Shown here one piece after another: positions 6,927 through 14,849 of a stretch of 20,253 bases of DNA (positions are counted from its first letter, which is position 1; each line of letters opens with the position of its first letter). The notes beneath the pieces are model-generated. The model did not search any database. It was given only the letters and a program-made list of their open reading frames with translations, and was not told the origin of the DNA. Location of the stretch: assembly GCA_001872165.1 (NCBI GenBank), contig MNXK01000232.1:1-20253 (forward strand), given 5' to 3'. The translations under genes were made by a program, and so were the position numbers. Origin of the DNA: Anaerolineae bacterium CG2_30_58_95. Its GTDB lineage: Bacteria > Chloroflexota > Anaerolineae > Anaerolineales > Villigracilaceae.

Positions 6927-7195
6927 ATCAACGTCGTCGTATCACTGGTGTCGTCACCAGCAATAAAATGACCAGGACCGTTGTGGTCGAGATCACCCGG
7001 ACTTTCCAGCACCCGCTGTACCACAAGGTGGTGCACTCGAGCAAGCGCGTCATGGCGCATGATGAGCTGGGCTGCCAGATCGGCGACCGGGTCCAGATCG
7101 TGGAAAGCCGTCCGATCTCGCGCGACAAGCGTTGGGTCGTGGAAGCCATTCTCAAGCACGAGACCCGCTCGGCTGATACCCTCGTGGAGGCATAG
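6923..7195 (+). CDS. rpsQ: 30S ribosomal protein S17
   Basis: S17 (90 aa) is an OB-fold primary 16S rRNA binder. Landmarks are [45 protein letters not shown] and the core [25 protein letters not shown]. Translation is coupled to rpmC through ATGA. The tail after the OB fold ([13 protein letters not shown]) also encodes the GGAGG site used by rplN. Confidence 0.97.
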   Translation: MNQRRRITGVVTSNKMTRTVVVEITRTFQHPLYHKVVHSSKRVMAHDELGCQIGDRVQIVESRPISRDKRWVVEAILKHETRSADTLVEA

Positions 7196-7197
7196 CC

Positions 7198-7569
7198 ATG
7201 ATCCAGCAAGAGACTCGTCTGAAAGTTGCCGATAATACCGGCGCACGCGAGCTGCTGGTCATCCACGTAATGGGCGGTTCCACCCGCCATTATGGCAGCA
7301 TTGGTGACATTGTGGTGGCCACTGTCAAGTCGGCCACGCCGCAGGGCGCGGTGAAGAAGAGCGAGATCGTCAAGGCCGTGATCGTCCGCTGCGCCAAGGA
7401 ATGGCGCCGCGAGGACGGTTCCCACATCCGCTTTGACGATAACGCAGCCGTCTTGCTGGATGCCGACGGCCGCAACCCGCGCGGCAGCCGCATCTTCGGG
7501 CCGGTGGCGCGTGAACTGCGTGAAAAGGGCTTTATGAAGATCGTTTCACTGGCCCCGGAAGTGCTTTAG
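7198..7569 (+). CDS. rplN: 50S ribosomal protein L14
   Basis: L14 (123 aa) lies at the subunit interface and forms bridge B8. The start [28 protein letters not shown] and the C-terminal [28 protein letters not shown] are nearly invariant in the family. GGAGG (7186-7190) inside the end of rpsQ is the ribosome binding site; only two bases separate the rpsQ stop from this ATG. Length is normal. Confidence 0.98.
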   Translation: MIQQETRLKVADNTGARELLVIHVMGGSTRHYGSIGDIVVATVKSATPQGAVKKSEIVKAVIVRCAKEWRREDGSHIRFDDNAAVLLDADGRNPRGSRIFGPVARELREKGFMKIVSLAPEVL

Positions 7570-7589
7570 CCGCAATACTGTTTAGATAA

Positions 7590-7639
7590 GGAGTCCGAAG
7601 TCTCCAACTTCGGTGCAAAGTCGGGAGACTTTGCACTCC
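7590..7639 (+). repeat. Three-way-junction palindrome between rplN and rplX
   Basis: An outer stem GGAGT (7590-7594) with ACTCC (7635-7639) encloses two perfect 7-bp hairpins: CCGAAGT (7595-7601) with ACTTCGG (7607-7613), and GCAAAGT (7615-7621) with ACTTTGC (7628-7634). The bases are almost entirely used up by the fold. The rplX Shine-Dalgarno AGGAG (7644-7648) follows four bases after. Its opening GGAGTCC and internal GTCTCCA recur in the hairpin at 19368-19399, suggesting a dispersed family. Function unknown. Confidence 0.75.
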
Positions 7640-7654
7640 GCTCAGGAGTGAAGG

Positions 7655-7984
7655 ATGAGAGTCAAGATTCGTAAAGGTGATACCATCGAAGTAATCAGCG
7701 GGCGTCTGGAAGAGCAGGGCAAGCGCGGCGAAGTAATCAAAGTACTGCCAGATGAACACCGCGTGGTCGTTTCGGGTATCAACGTCCGCACCAAGCACCA
7801 GCGCCAGACACAGACCCAGGGTCGCACGATCAACCCTGGCCGGATCAAGTTCGAGGCTCCGGTGGATATTTCCAACGTCAAGCTGGTCTGCCCGAAATGC
7901 AACACGCCTACGCGTGTCGGAGTTCATCGCGATGAGGATGGCTCCCACCGCATCTGCAAGCACTGCCAGGCGATGATTGACTAG
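7655..7984 (+). CDS. rplX: 50S ribosomal protein L24, with C-terminal zinc ribbon
   Basis: L24 (109 aa) initiates 50S assembly. The KOW motif covers about residues 5-35 ([35 protein letters not shown]), followed by [24 protein letters not shown]. The C-terminal segment has two cysteine pairs, C79-x2-C82 and C101-x2-C104, a zinc-ribbon form found in many bacterial L24s. The ATG at 7655 is preceded by AGGAG (7644-7648). A three-way-junction palindrome fills the 85-base spacer from rplN. Confidence 0.97.
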   Translation: MRVKIRKGDTIEVISGRLEEQGKRGEVIKVLPDEHRVVVSGINVRTKHQRQTQTQGRTINPGRIKFEAPVDISNVKLVCPKCNTPTRVGVHRDEDGSHRICKHCQAMID

Positions 7985-8006
7985 GCCCCTTGGGAGCATC
8001 GAGATT

Positions 8007-8552
8007 ATGAATAAGTTAAAAGAGAAGTACCAGCAAGAGATCGTCCCGGCCCTGGCCAAGGCATTCCAATATAAGAATGTGATGCAAGTGCCGCGCCTTG
8101 AGAAAGTGGTGCTGAACATCGGCCTGGGCGAGGCGATGGACAACGCCAAAGCCCTCGAAGCGGCTGTTTCGGACCTGACGCAGATTACCGGCCAGAAGCC
8201 GATCATGACCAAAGCCCGCATGAGCATTGCGAACTTCAAGCTGCGCGAGGGGCGCATCATCGGCGCCAAGGTGACCCTGCGCGGCGAGCGCATGTGGTCG
8301 TTCCTCGACCGCCTGCTGAACGTCGCCCTGCCGCGCGTGCGCGACTTTCGAGGCGTTTCGCCGGATGCTTTCGATGGGCGCGGCAATTACACGCTCGGCC
8401 TGCGGGATCAATTGGTCTTCCCGGAGATCGAGTACGATAAGATTGATAAGCTAAGAGGCCTGGAAGTCACGATCGTGACCACGGCTGGATCTGATGACCA
8501 TGCGCGCTTGCTGCTGCAATTGCTTGGTATGCCGTTTAGGAAGGAAGCTTGA
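8007..8552 (+). CDS. rplE: 50S ribosomal protein L5
   Basis: L5 (181 aa) binds 5S rRNA and contacts P-site tRNA. Typical segments are [80 protein letters not shown] and [13 protein letters not shown] chose the ATG at 8007 with GGGAG at 7992-7996. An in-frame TTG at 7977 would overlap rplX, add ten non-family residues and lack a binding site. Confidence 0.97.
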   Translation: MNKLKEKYQQEIVPALAKAFQYKNVMQVPRLEKVVLNIGLGEAMDNAKALEAAVSDLTQITGQKPIMTKARMSIANFKLREGRIIGAKVTLRGERMWSFLDRLLNVALPRVRDFRGVSPDAFDGRGNYTLGLRDQLVFPEIEYDKIDKLRGLEVTIVTTAGSDDHARLLLQLLGMPFRKEA

Positions 8553-8555
8553 TCT

Positions 8556-8738
8556 ATGGCGAAAACTTGTATGCAATATCGTGAGCTGCGACGTAAATAC
8601 CCTCACCGCGTGCGCAATCGCTGCACGCGCTGCGGTCGCCCGCGTGGCTACATCCGTCGTTTCGGATTGTGCCGGATTTGCTTCCGCGAATTGGCGTTGG
8701 ATGGAAAAATCCCCGGCGTTATCAAGGCTTCTTGGTAA
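8556..8738 (+). CDS. rpsZ: 30S ribosomal protein S14, zinc-binding type Z
   Basis: This 60-residue form of S14 sits in the 30S head. It carries the zinc site C23-x2-C26 and C39-x2-C42 ([11 protein letters not shown] and LCRICFREL) and ends in the family-typical GVIKASW. It is the short C+ paralogue rather than the roughly 100-residue zinc-free rpsN form. It starts three bases after the rplE stop, and the GGAAGG stretch at the end of rplE serves as its ribosome binding site. Confidence 0.97.
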   Translation: MAKTCMQYRELRRKYPHRVRNRCTRCGRPRGYIRRFGLCRICFRELALDGKIPGVIKASW

Positions 8739-8756
8739 GCGGGTGGAGGTGAAAGC

Positions 8757-9170
8757 ATGAACTTATCTGATCCTATTGCTGATATGCTGACCCGCATCCG
8801 TAATGCGGTGATGAGCGGCCAGTCATTGACGGCGATGCCCCATTCCAAGGTCAAGCTGGAGATCGCCAGGATTTTGAAGGAAGAAGGCTACCTGGAAAAC
8901 TACGAGGTGGCCGACGGTGAAAAACCAGGCCAGAAAGTACTGCGGCTGCGCATCAAGTACATCGGCGAGCGCCGCGAGCGTCGTCCTGTCCTGACCAACC
9001 TGCAACGTGTCAGCCGCCCTGGCCGGCGTGTATACACCAAGAAGCAGGATATTCCCTGGGTGCTTTCGGGCATCGGCGTGGCAATCCTTTCCACGCCTAA
9101 AGGGATCATGACCGGCCATCGCGCCCGCCAACTCGGTGTGGGCGGTGAACTCATCTGTAAAGTTTGGTGA
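8757..9170 (+). CDS. rpsH: 30S ribosomal protein S8
   Basis: S8 (137 aa) is a primary binder of 16S helix 21 and, in E. coli, the spc operon repressor. The start NLSDPIADMLTRIRNAVMSGQ and the C-terminal IPWVLSGIGVAILSTPKGIMTGHRARQLGVGGELICKVW are diagnostic. The length is slightly above the usual 130-132, with the extra residues in the central loop around ADGEKPGQKVLRLRIKYIGERRERR. GGTGGAGGTGA just upstream of the ATG at 8757 is the ribosome binding site. Confidence 0.97.
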   Translation: MNLSDPIADMLTRIRNAVMSGQSLTAMPHSKVKLEIARILKEEGYLENYEVADGEKPGQKVLRLRIKYIGERRERRPVLTNLQRVSRPGRRVYTKKQDIPWVLSGIGVAILSTPKGIMTGHRARQLGVGGELICKVW

Positions 9171-9187
9171 GACAGGAGGTTTGAACT

Positions 9188-9736
9188 GTGTCTCGAATTG
9201 GACGCATGCCCGTGGAAATCCCGGCTGGCGTGCAGGTGGATGTCAAAGGATCGTACGTGTGCGTGAAAGGCCCGAAAGGGGAACTTCAGCGCACCTTCTC
9301 GCCGACCATCTCCATTTCGATGGAGAATAACCAGCTTAAGGTCGGGCGATCCTCAGAGGCGCCCACCGAACGCGCCCTGCATGGGACGACCCGCGCAGTG
9401 ATTGCAAATATGGTACACGGCGTGAGCGCCGGTTTTGAAAGAGTGCTGGAAATCGAGGGCGTAGGTTACCGCGCCGAATTGAACGGCAAGAACCTGGTGC
9501 TGAACATGGGTTATTCCCATCCGGTGGAAGTCGAGCCGCCGGAGGGCATTACCTTCGATACCGACCCCAAGGCACACCAGATCTTTGTGCGTGGCTATGA
9601 CAAGGAGTTGGTTGGGCAGGTGGCGGCGAACATCCGCAAGGTGCGCCCACCGGAGCCTTACCACGGCAAAGGCCTGCACTATCTGGGTGAGAAGATCCGC
9701 CGTAAGGCTGGTAAATCTGGAAAGGCGAAGGTGTAG
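9188..9736 (+). CDS. rplF: 50S ribosomal protein L6
   Basis: L6 (182 aa) lies near the sarcin-ricin loop. It starts at GTG 9188 (SRIGRMPVEIPAGVQVDV), supported by a full-strength AGGAGGT at 9175-9181 with six bases spacing. Both halves of the duplicated fold are visible, with the second containing GVGYRAELNGKNLVLNMGYSHPVEVEPPEGI and the terminal KVRPPEPYHGKGLHYLGEKIRRKAGKSGK. The non-ATG start is worth noting because automatic callers may move it to the internal ATG in GRMP. Confidence 0.97.
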   Translation: MSRIGRMPVEIPAGVQVDVKGSYVCVKGPKGELQRTFSPTISISMENNQLKVGRSSEAPTERALHGTTRAVIANMVHGVSAGFERVLEIEGVGYRAELNGKNLVLNMGYSHPVEVEPPEGITFDTDPKAHQIFVRGYDKELVGQVAANIRKVRPPEPYHGKGLHYLGEKIRRKAGKSGKAKV

Positions 9737-9739
9737 CCT

Positions 9740-10105
9740 ATGGCTGGAAAATCTCGCTCTGCTGCTCGCATTCGACGGCACGCGCGCGTCCGCAAGCAGA
9801 TCGCTGGGAACGCGCAGCGCCCGCGCTTGAACGTCTTCCGCAGTCTATCGGAGATATACGTGCAGGTGATTGATGACCAGGCTGGGAATACCCTTGTCTC
9901 AGCCTCGACGATTGACCACGAGTTGCGCGCCCAGATGAAGGGTCTGAACAAGACCGATGCGGCGCGCCTGGTGGGCAAGGCAATTGCCGAACGCGCCAAG
10001 AGCAAAGGCTTCAAGACGGTTGTCTTCGACCGGGGCGGCTTCCGTTATACCGGCCGCGTCAAGGCTGTGGCCGAGGGTGCTCGCGAAGGCGGCCTGGAAT
10101 TCTAG
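9740..10105 (+). CDS. rplR: 50S ribosomal protein L18
   Basis: L18 (121 aa) binds 5S rRNA together with L5. The basic N-terminus ([42 protein letters not shown]) and the C-terminal [26 protein letters not shown] match the family. It starts three bases after the rplF stop; GAAGGTG at the end of rplF is the likely ribosome binding site. Confidence 0.97.
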   Translation: MAGKSRSAARIRRHARVRKQIAGNAQRPRLNVFRSLSEIYVQVIDDQAGNTLVSASTIDHELRAQMKGLNKTDAARLVGKAIAERAKSKGFKTVVFDRGGFRYTGRVKAVAEGAREGGLEF

Positions 10106-10124
10106 GGCCTGATTGGAGAAAGAT

Positions 10125-10670
10125 ATGTTGGAATCCCAGGTAATGGAACTCGAAAAACAACAAGAACAAACATTCGACGAGCGCGTAATAGAGATCGCCC
10201 GCATGGCGAAAGTGGTCAAAGGTGGCCGCCGTTTCCAGTTCCGCGTGACGATGGTGGTCGGCGATAATCACAGCAAGGTCGGCATGGGCGTCGGCAAGGC
10301 GAACGCGGTGCCAGATGCCATGCGTAAGGCGACCGAACGCGCCCATAAGGATATGCGTCAAGTCTTTCTCTCCGGCACAACCATCCCGCACCAATCGGTG
10401 GGCAAGGTTGGCGGCGCGGTCATCTTGCTAAAACCGGCTTCCCCTGGTACGGGCGTTATTGCAGGCGGCGGTGTGCGCGCCGTGCTCGAGGCGGCCGGTG
10501 TGCACGACATCCTGACCAAGTCCATGGGCAGCGCCACCGTGCTCAACGTGGTGCAGGCCACCTTCAAGGCGCTTGACCAGCTCAAGTCGCCCAGGGAAGA
10601 GGCGGCGCGGCGCGGCAAACCGGTGGAAGAGCTTATGCCGTTCTGGGAAAGGAGAAAGAAGAATGGCTAA
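10125..10670 (+). CDS. rpsE: 30S ribosomal protein S5
   Basis: S5 (181 aa) takes part in decoding accuracy and the mRNA entry helicase. The double-stranded-RNA-binding-like domain spans about residues 20-85 (ERVIEIARMAKVVKGGRRFQFRVTMVVGDNHSKVGMGVGKANAVPDAMRKA), followed by the C-terminal PASPGTGVIAGGGVRAVLEAAGVHDILTKSMGS. I prefer ATG 10125, six bases after GGAG (10115-10118), over the in-frame TTG at 10113, which overlaps that site. A short glutamine/glutamate-rich leader precedes the conserved part. The 3' end overlaps rpmD by eight bases. Confidence 0.96.
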   Translation: MLESQVMELEKQQEQTFDERVIEIARMAKVVKGGRRFQFRVTMVVGDNHSKVGMGVGKANAVPDAMRKATERAHKDMRQVFLSGTTIPHQSVGKVGGAVILLKPASPGTGVIAGGGVRAVLEAAGVHDILTKSMGSATVLNVVQATFKALDQLKSPREEAARRGKPVEELMPFWERRKKNG

Positions 10671-10860
10671 AGCGAAGACGGCTGCCAGGACGATCAAGGT
10701 GACGCTCGTGCGCAGCCCCATCGGCTTTCCCAAGCCGCAGAAGGCTACCGTCCGGGCGCTGGGTTTGCGTCGCATGAACCAAACCGTGGAACATGCCGAT
10801 ACGCCGGCATTGCGTGGGATGCTCGCGGCGGTGATCCATCTGATTCGAATCGAAGAGTAG
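10663..10860 (+). CDS. rpmD: 50S ribosomal protein L30
   Basis: L30 (65 aa) is a small 50S protein near the L7Ae-type binding region. The sequence TIKVTLVRSPIGFPKPQKATVRALGLRRMNQTVEHADTPALRGMLAAVIHLIRIEE covers the whole family. The ATG at 10663, inside the end of rpsE, has AAGGAG (10649-10654) eight bases upstream. An open frame extends back to 10573 in phase but lies within rpsE coding sequence and adds no family residues. Confidence 0.96.
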   Translation: MAKAKTAARTIKVTLVRSPIGFPKPQKATVRALGLRRMNQTVEHADTPALRGMLAAVIHLIRIEE

Positions 10861-10869
10861 GCGCGAATT

Positions 10870-11322
10870 ATGAAACTGAATGATCTAAAACCCAATCCAG
10901 GGTCAAAGAAAAACCGCAAGCGCGTGGGTCGGGGTATTTCGGCGGGCCAGGGCAAGACGGCCGGCCGGGGCACCAAAGGGCAGGGCGCGCGCGCCGGTTC
11001 GGGCGGACACCTGTACCGGCAGGGCGGCAACCTGCCTTTCTTCCGCCGCTTACCGTTCATACGCGGTCAGGGCTTTACCCCCATCCACCAGGTTGAATAT
11101 AACGAAGTCAACCTGGACCAATTGACCCCATTCCAGGCGAATGCCGAGATCACGCCTGAGACCCTCGCCGAAGCCCGCCTGCTGCGCGACCCGCGCAATC
11201 CGGTCGCCATCCTGGGCCGCGGTGAGTTGAAGACTCCGCTCAAGGTGCGCGTGCAGCGCGTCACCAAGGGCGCCCAGGCCAAGATCGAGAAGGCCGGCGG
11301 CAGCGTGGAGTTGATTGGATAA
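10870..11322 (+). CDS. rplO: 50S ribosomal protein L15
   Basis: L15 (150 aa) is a late-assembly 50S protein with an extended basic N-terminus. That tail is clear: KLNDLKPNPGSKKNRKRVGRGISAGQGKTAGRGTKGQGARAGSGGHLYRQGGNLPFFRRLPFIRGQGF. The globular C-terminus contains VAILGRGELKTPLKVRVQRVTKGAQAKIEKAGGSVELI. It starts nine bases after rpmD. Length is normal. Confidence 0.97.
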   Translation: MKLNDLKPNPGSKKNRKRVGRGISAGQGKTAGRGTKGQGARAGSGGHLYRQGGNLPFFRRLPFIRGQGFTPIHQVEYNEVNLDQLTPFQANAEITPETLAEARLLRDPRNPVAILGRGELKTPLKVRVQRVTKGAQAKIEKAGGSVELIG

Positions 11323-11346
11323 CTCGTTCTCACGAGGAGGCCTGCT

Positions 11347-12711
11347 ATGAAAAACGCATTTTCCGGGTGGCGCTACCTGTGGAAGTCCCAGGATATCCGC
11401 CGTAAACTGCTGATCAGCTTGGCCCTGTTGGTCATTTACCGCCTGGCGGCCAATATACCCGTGCCGGGCATCAACGTGCAGGCGTTGGCGCAGTTGCGCA
11501 GCCAGTTCGGTACGACGGGTACTTTCTTCGACTTCCTCGACTTGCTCTCTGGCGGTACGGTCTCGCGCTTCTCGTTGCTCTCGATGGGTGTTTACCCTTA
11601 CATCACGGCGCAGATCATCCTGCAGCTCCTGGTGCCGATCATCCCTGCCTTGCAGCGCAGGATGGAAGCTGACCCCCGTGAGGGCCGCAAGTGGATGGAG
11701 AAGTGGACGTATTACCTGGCCGTGCCTATGGCTGCCCTTTCTGCCATCGGCCAGATCAATATCTTCAACTCGTATGCGACTCGCTTCAACCTGCCGGCGA
11801 TCCTGAATTTCAGTCTGTCGGGTTCACGGATCATTCCCTCCATCGCCATGTTGTTCAGTATGGTCGCGGGCACCATGTTCGCCATCTGGCTGGGCGAGTT
11901 GATCTCCGAATATGGCGTTCGCGGCCAGGGACTGTCGCTGATCATCTTTGCAGGCATCGTCGCCCGTATGCCGGCCAACTTTGCCAGTCTGATGGTAGAT
12001 GAGAAAACCCGCTGGCTTAACTTGATTATCATATTGGTGACTCTCGTTGGGACGATCTTTGCCATCGTTTACGTTCAGCAGGGACGCCGCAACGTGCCCG
12101 TGATGTACCCGGGACGGCGCGTCGGTAATCGCATGTCCATGCCGGTCAAGGGTACTCTGCCGCTGATGGTGAACATGGCGGGTATGATCCCTCTCATCTT
12201 CGCCAGCGCCATCCTCCAATTCCCAGCCATCGTGGGCAGTTATTTCATCAACGCCACGAATGCCACGGTGAAGAACATTGCGACAGGTCTTCAGAACACC
12301 TTCAGCGGCGCCGGTACGAATGCCTGGGTGTATTGGGTGTTGTACTTCCTTAGTGTGGTTATCTTTACCTTCTTCTACACTGACGTTTTGTTCTCGCAGC
12401 AGAATTACGGCGAGAATCTGAAGAAGGTGGGCGCGCAAATTCCAGGCGTCAACCGCGGCGCGCTGACGCAGAAATATCTGACCAAAGTTCAGCGCCGCAT
12501 TACCCTGCCGGGCGCATTGTTCTTGGGTCTCGTCGCGATTCTGCCTTTCCTGCTGGGGCTGATATTCCCACAAATTGCCCAGGGTGGCGGTCTCTTACTG
12601 GTCTCATCAGCCGGTTTGCTGATCGTCGTGGGTGTGGTGCGGGATACCTTCTTGAACATTGACGCCGAGCTGAAATTGCACGGCTACGACGACTCGCTTC
12701 TGGTTCGTTAA
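11347..12711 (+). CDS. secY: Protein translocase subunit SecY
   Basis: SecY (454 aa) is the channel of the Sec translocon in the cytoplasmic membrane. Ten hydrophobic spans can be followed, the first around LLISLALLVIYRLAANIPVPGI (about residues 19-40). The plug region reads LDLLSGGTVSRFSLLSMGVYPYITAQIILQLL, and the cytoplasmic loop with NVPVMYPGRRVGNRMSMPVKGTLPLMVNMAGMIPLIFASAIL is conserved. The C-terminus carries KLHGYDDSL as in the family. AGGAGG (11335-11340) precedes the ATG. Its position between rplO and adk is the standard one. Confidence 0.98.
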   Translation: MKNAFSGWRYLWKSQDIRRKLLISLALLVIYRLAANIPVPGINVQALAQLRSQFGTTGTFFDFLDLLSGGTVSRFSLLSMGVYPYITAQIILQLLVPIIPALQRRMEADPREGRKWMEKWTYYLAVPMAALSAIGQINIFNSYATRFNLPAILNFSLSGSRIIPSIAMLFSMVAGTMFAIWLGELISEYGVRGQGLSLIIFAGIVARMPANFASLMVDEKTRWLNLIIILVTLVGTIFAIVYVQQGRRNVPVMYPGRRVGNRMSMPVKGTLPLMVNMAGMIPLIFASAILQFPAIVGSYFINATNATVKNIATGLQNTFSGAGTNAWVYWVLYFLSVVIFTFFYTDVLFSQQNYGENLKKVGAQIPGVNRGALTQKYLTKVQRRITLPGALFLGLVAILPFLLGLIFPQIAQGGGLLLVSSAGLLIVVGVVRDTFLNIDAELKLHGYDDSLLVR

Positions 12712-12718
12712 AACTGTT

Positions 12719-13411
12719 ATGCCACTTCGTGGTACTTTGCCTGCTTACATCGTCCTTCTCGGCCCTCCCGGCGTCGGCAAAGGCACTCAAGCAAAGATCA
12801 TCGCTGAGAAGACTGGCCTGCCGCACGTTTCGTCGGGTGACCTTTTCCGCGAGAACATCAAGGGCGGGACGGAACTGGGCAAGCTGGCGCAGACTTATAT
12901 CAACAAGGGCGAACTCGTGCCCGACGACGTGACCATTGCCATGATCCGGTCACGGCTCTCCCGCCCGGACTGCAAGGGTGGGGCGCTGCTGGATGGCTTC
13001 CCGCGCACCCCGGCGCAGGCCGACGCGCTCGCCAGGATGCTGGCCGATTTCGGCGGCAAAGTGGAGCACGTGCCCTGCATTACCGCCTCTATAACGACGC
13101 TGGTGGAACGCTTGAGCGGCCGCTGGACCTGCCGGGCGCAGGGTCACATCTTTCACCAGGTATACAGCCCGCCGAAGAAAACTGGCGTGTGCGATGTGGA
13201 TGGTTCTGAACTTTACCAACGCGATGACGATAAGGCCGAAACGGTCAAGCGGCGCATCCAGGTTTACGTGGAACAGACCGCGCCCCTGATCGCCTATTAT
13301 CGTCAACGCGGCTTATTGGCCGAGATTGACGGTGAGCGCACGGTCGAAGAAGTGACCGCCGACCTCCTGGCGGTTTTGCGGAGTACTGCTAGAGCAGTAA
13401 AAAACAAGTAG
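12719..13411 (+). CDS. adk: Adenylate kinase
   Basis: Adenylate kinase (230 aa) interconverts ATP+AMP and 2 ADP in the cytosol. The P-loop is GPPGVGKGT (residues 15-23). The AMP-binding segment SSGDLFRENI (38-47) and LLDGFPRTPAQADAL (90-104) are intact. The long LID has C138, C158 and D161, but where Gram-positive-type LIDs have a second cysteine three residues after the first there is Q141, with H143 and H146 nearby. The ATG at 12719 has no good Shine-Dalgarno, lying 7 bases after the secY stop; an in-frame TTG at 12737 would also leave the P-loop intact. A palindrome (TACTGCT / AGCAGTA, 13384-13399) encodes the last residues. Confidence 0.96.
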   Translation: MPLRGTLPAYIVLLGPPGVGKGTQAKIIAEKTGLPHVSSGDLFRENIKGGTELGKLAQTYINKGELVPDDVTIAMIRSRLSRPDCKGGALLDGFPRTPAQADALARMLADFGGKVEHVPCITASITTLVERLSGRWTCRAQGHIFHQVYSPPKKTGVCDVDGSELYQRDDDKAETVKRRIQVYVEQTAPLIAYYRQRGLLAEIDGERTVEEVTADLLAVLRSTARAVKNK

Positions 13412-13412
13412 T

Positions 13413-14180
13413 ATGGATTGGGCGCGCCAGATCAACGTCAAGAACCCGGCTGAGATTGCCCTCATGCGTGAAGCCGGCCGCGTCAATGCCCTGGCGTTGG
13501 CGGCTGTTCGAGAATTGATCGAACCCGGCGTCACCACCGCAGACCTCAACGCGGCTGCTGAGGAAGTCCTGCGGAAGCACGGCGCTTACTCGCCTTTTTA
13601 CCACTATGGTCGCCCGCCATTCCCGGCTTCCATTTGCGCCAGCGTCAACGAAGAACTGGTGCACGGCATTCCGGGAAACCGGAAACTCAAAGAGGGCGAC
13701 ATCATCTCGGTAGATTGCGGCGCGGTCGTCGAAGGTTACGTCGGCGACGCCTCCTTCACGGCTGGCATTGGTGAGCTTTCCTCCACCGCCCGTAAGCTGC
13801 TCGAGGTGACCGAGAAAGCGCTGTACATTGCCATCGAAAAGATGCGCGTCGGGAACCATACCGGTGACGTTTCTGCGGCCATCCAGCAGTTCGTCGAGGG
13901 GCGCGGCTTTCACGTCACCCGTGAGTATACCGGGCACGGCGTCGGGCGGCAGATGCACGAGGGGCCGCAGGTGCCGAACTATGGGAAGCCTGGGACGGGC
14001 GTCCCGCTCGAAGCAGGTATGACCATTGCCCTCGAGCCGATGGTGCTGGTCGGCACGCACCGCACCCGTGTCCTGCCCAACCGGTGGACAGTCGTCTCCG
14101 CTGACGGGTCATTGACGGCGCACTTCGAGCACAGCATCGCAGTCACCGAAGGAGAGCCTCTCATCCTGACAGTCCTTTGA
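13413..14180 (+). CDS. map: Methionine aminopeptidase, type I
   Basis: This 255-residue metalloenzyme removes the initiator methionine from nascent proteins. The five metal ligands are in place: D101 (SVDCGA), D112 (VGDAS), H175 (TGHGVG), E208 (ALEPM) and E239 (FEHS). H84 in EELVHGIPG is the substrate-side histidine. There is no N-terminal zinc-finger extension, so it is the short class. The ATG at 13413 sits one base after the adk stop. In most bacteria infA would follow; here 138 bases without a gene lead to rpmJ. Confidence 0.97.
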   Translation: MDWARQINVKNPAEIALMREAGRVNALALAAVRELIEPGVTTADLNAAAEEVLRKHGAYSPFYHYGRPPFPASICASVNEELVHGIPGNRKLKEGDIISVDCGAVVEGYVGDASFTAGIGELSSTARKLLEVTEKALYIAIEKMRVGNHTGDVSAAIQQFVEGRGFHVTREYTGHGVGRQMHEGPQVPNYGKPGTGVPLEAGMTIALEPMVLVGTHRTRVLPNRWTVVSADGSLTAHFEHSIAVTEGEPLILTVL

Positions 14181-14203
14181 CCCGTGTAACTGCCGGTTTT
14201 GTG

Positions 14204-14224
14204 GGACAAATTGCCAATTTGTCC
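14204..14224 (+). repeat. Perfect 21-base palindrome in the map-rpmJ gap
   Basis: GGACAAATTG and CAATTTGTCC flank a single C, so the 21 bases read as a perfect inverted repeat. It lies 17 bases upstream of the -35 hexamer proposed for the rpmJ promoter. It has no following T-run, which argues against an intrinsic terminator. It could be an operator or a dispersed repeat; neither can be decided here. Confidence 0.7.
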
Positions 14225-14241
14225 AACCCGAATTTGGTAAC

Positions 14242-14270
14242 TGGACGGAAGATAAGAGAACAAGTATAAT
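14242..14270 (+). promoter_or_regulatory. Sigma70-type promoter upstream of rpmJ
   Basis: A perfect -10 hexamer TATAAT (14265-14270) lies 17 bases after TGGACG (14242-14247), which matches four of six positions of TTGACA. The start would fall near 14277, about 40 bases before the rpmJ ATG. This is the clearest promoter in the window and sits where infA is missing, so it probably gives the alpha cluster (rpmJ to rplQ) its own transcription start. Confidence 0.65.
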
Positions 14271-14318
14271 CCAAGCTTTGGCTGTCAAGCCAGGAGCAGT
14301 TCAAGGAGAAGTGCAATC

Positions 14319-14432
14319 ATGAAAGTTAGCCCCTCCATTCGTAAGCGCTGCGCGAAGTGCAAGGTCGTCAAGCGCAAAGGCAAATTGTTCATCATTTGCG
14401 AAAATCCTAAGCATAAACAGCGACAAGGATAG
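14319..14432 (+). CDS. rpmJ: 50S ribosomal protein L36
   Basis: L36 has 37 aa: the sequence begins [20 protein letters not shown] and continues with [17 protein letters not shown]. It is the zinc-ribbon (C+) form with C11, C14, C27 and H32. AAGGAG at 14304-14309 precedes the ATG. It is easily missed because of its size. It begins the alpha cluster and is followed by rpsM after eight bases. Confidence 0.97.
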   Translation: MKVSPSIRKRCAKCKVVKRKGKLFIICENPKHKQRQG

Positions 14433-14440
14433 TGTGATCT

Positions 14441-14827
14441 ATGGCGAGAATTGAAGGTGTTGATCTTCCGCGCAATAAGCGGGTTGAAGTTGGCCTGACC
14501 TACATCTTTGGCATTGGCCCAACGCGGGCGCGTAAAATCCTGTCCGCCACCAAGGTCAATCCGGATACGCGCGTCAAGGATTTGACCGAATCCGACGTAT
14601 CTGCCATCCGCGACTACCTTGGCAAGAACTGGAAGGTCGAAGGCGACCTGCGCCGCGCAGAGCAATTGAATATCAAGCGGCTGATCGAAATCGGTTGCTA
14701 TCGTGGACTCCGTCACCGACGCAACCTGCCGGTGCACGGTCAGCGCACGCGCACCAATGCGCGCACCCGCAAGGGACCGAAGAAGACGGTCGCCGGGCGC
14801 GGACGCCGCCGCGGCGGAAAGAAGTAA
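14441..14827 (+). CDS. rpsM: 30S ribosomal protein S13
   Basis: S13 (128 aa) contacts S19 and the P-site tRNA and forms bridges B1a/b. The family start [33 protein letters not shown], the helix-turn segment [58 protein letters not shown] and a basic tail ([15 protein letters not shown]) are all visible. AAGGAT at the end of rpmJ is the likely binding site. Confidence 0.97.
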   Translation: MARIEGVDLPRNKRVEVGLTYIFGIGPTRARKILSATKVNPDTRVKDLTESDVSAIRDYLGKNWKVEGDLRRAEQLNIKRLIEIGCYRGLRHRRNLPVHGQRTRTNARTRKGPKKTVAGRGRRRGGKK

Positions 14828-14849
14828 TCTGGAGTTCTAGAGAGGTCTT

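Noticed and set aside
7977..8006. TTG start extending L5 by ten residues into the end of rplX
   Set aside because: No ribosome binding site and no family similarity; ATG 8007 has GGGAG upstream and the normal length.
7532..8386. Long open frame on the minus strand (284 codons)
   Set aside because: It lies entirely antisense to rplN, rplX and rplE; composition follows the G+C bias of the opposite strand and no family is recognisable. The same holds for other long minus-strand frames such as 10428-11060 and 16000-16659.
14204..14224. Intrinsic terminator after map
   Set aside because: The stem is A+T-rich with a one-base loop and no T-run follows.
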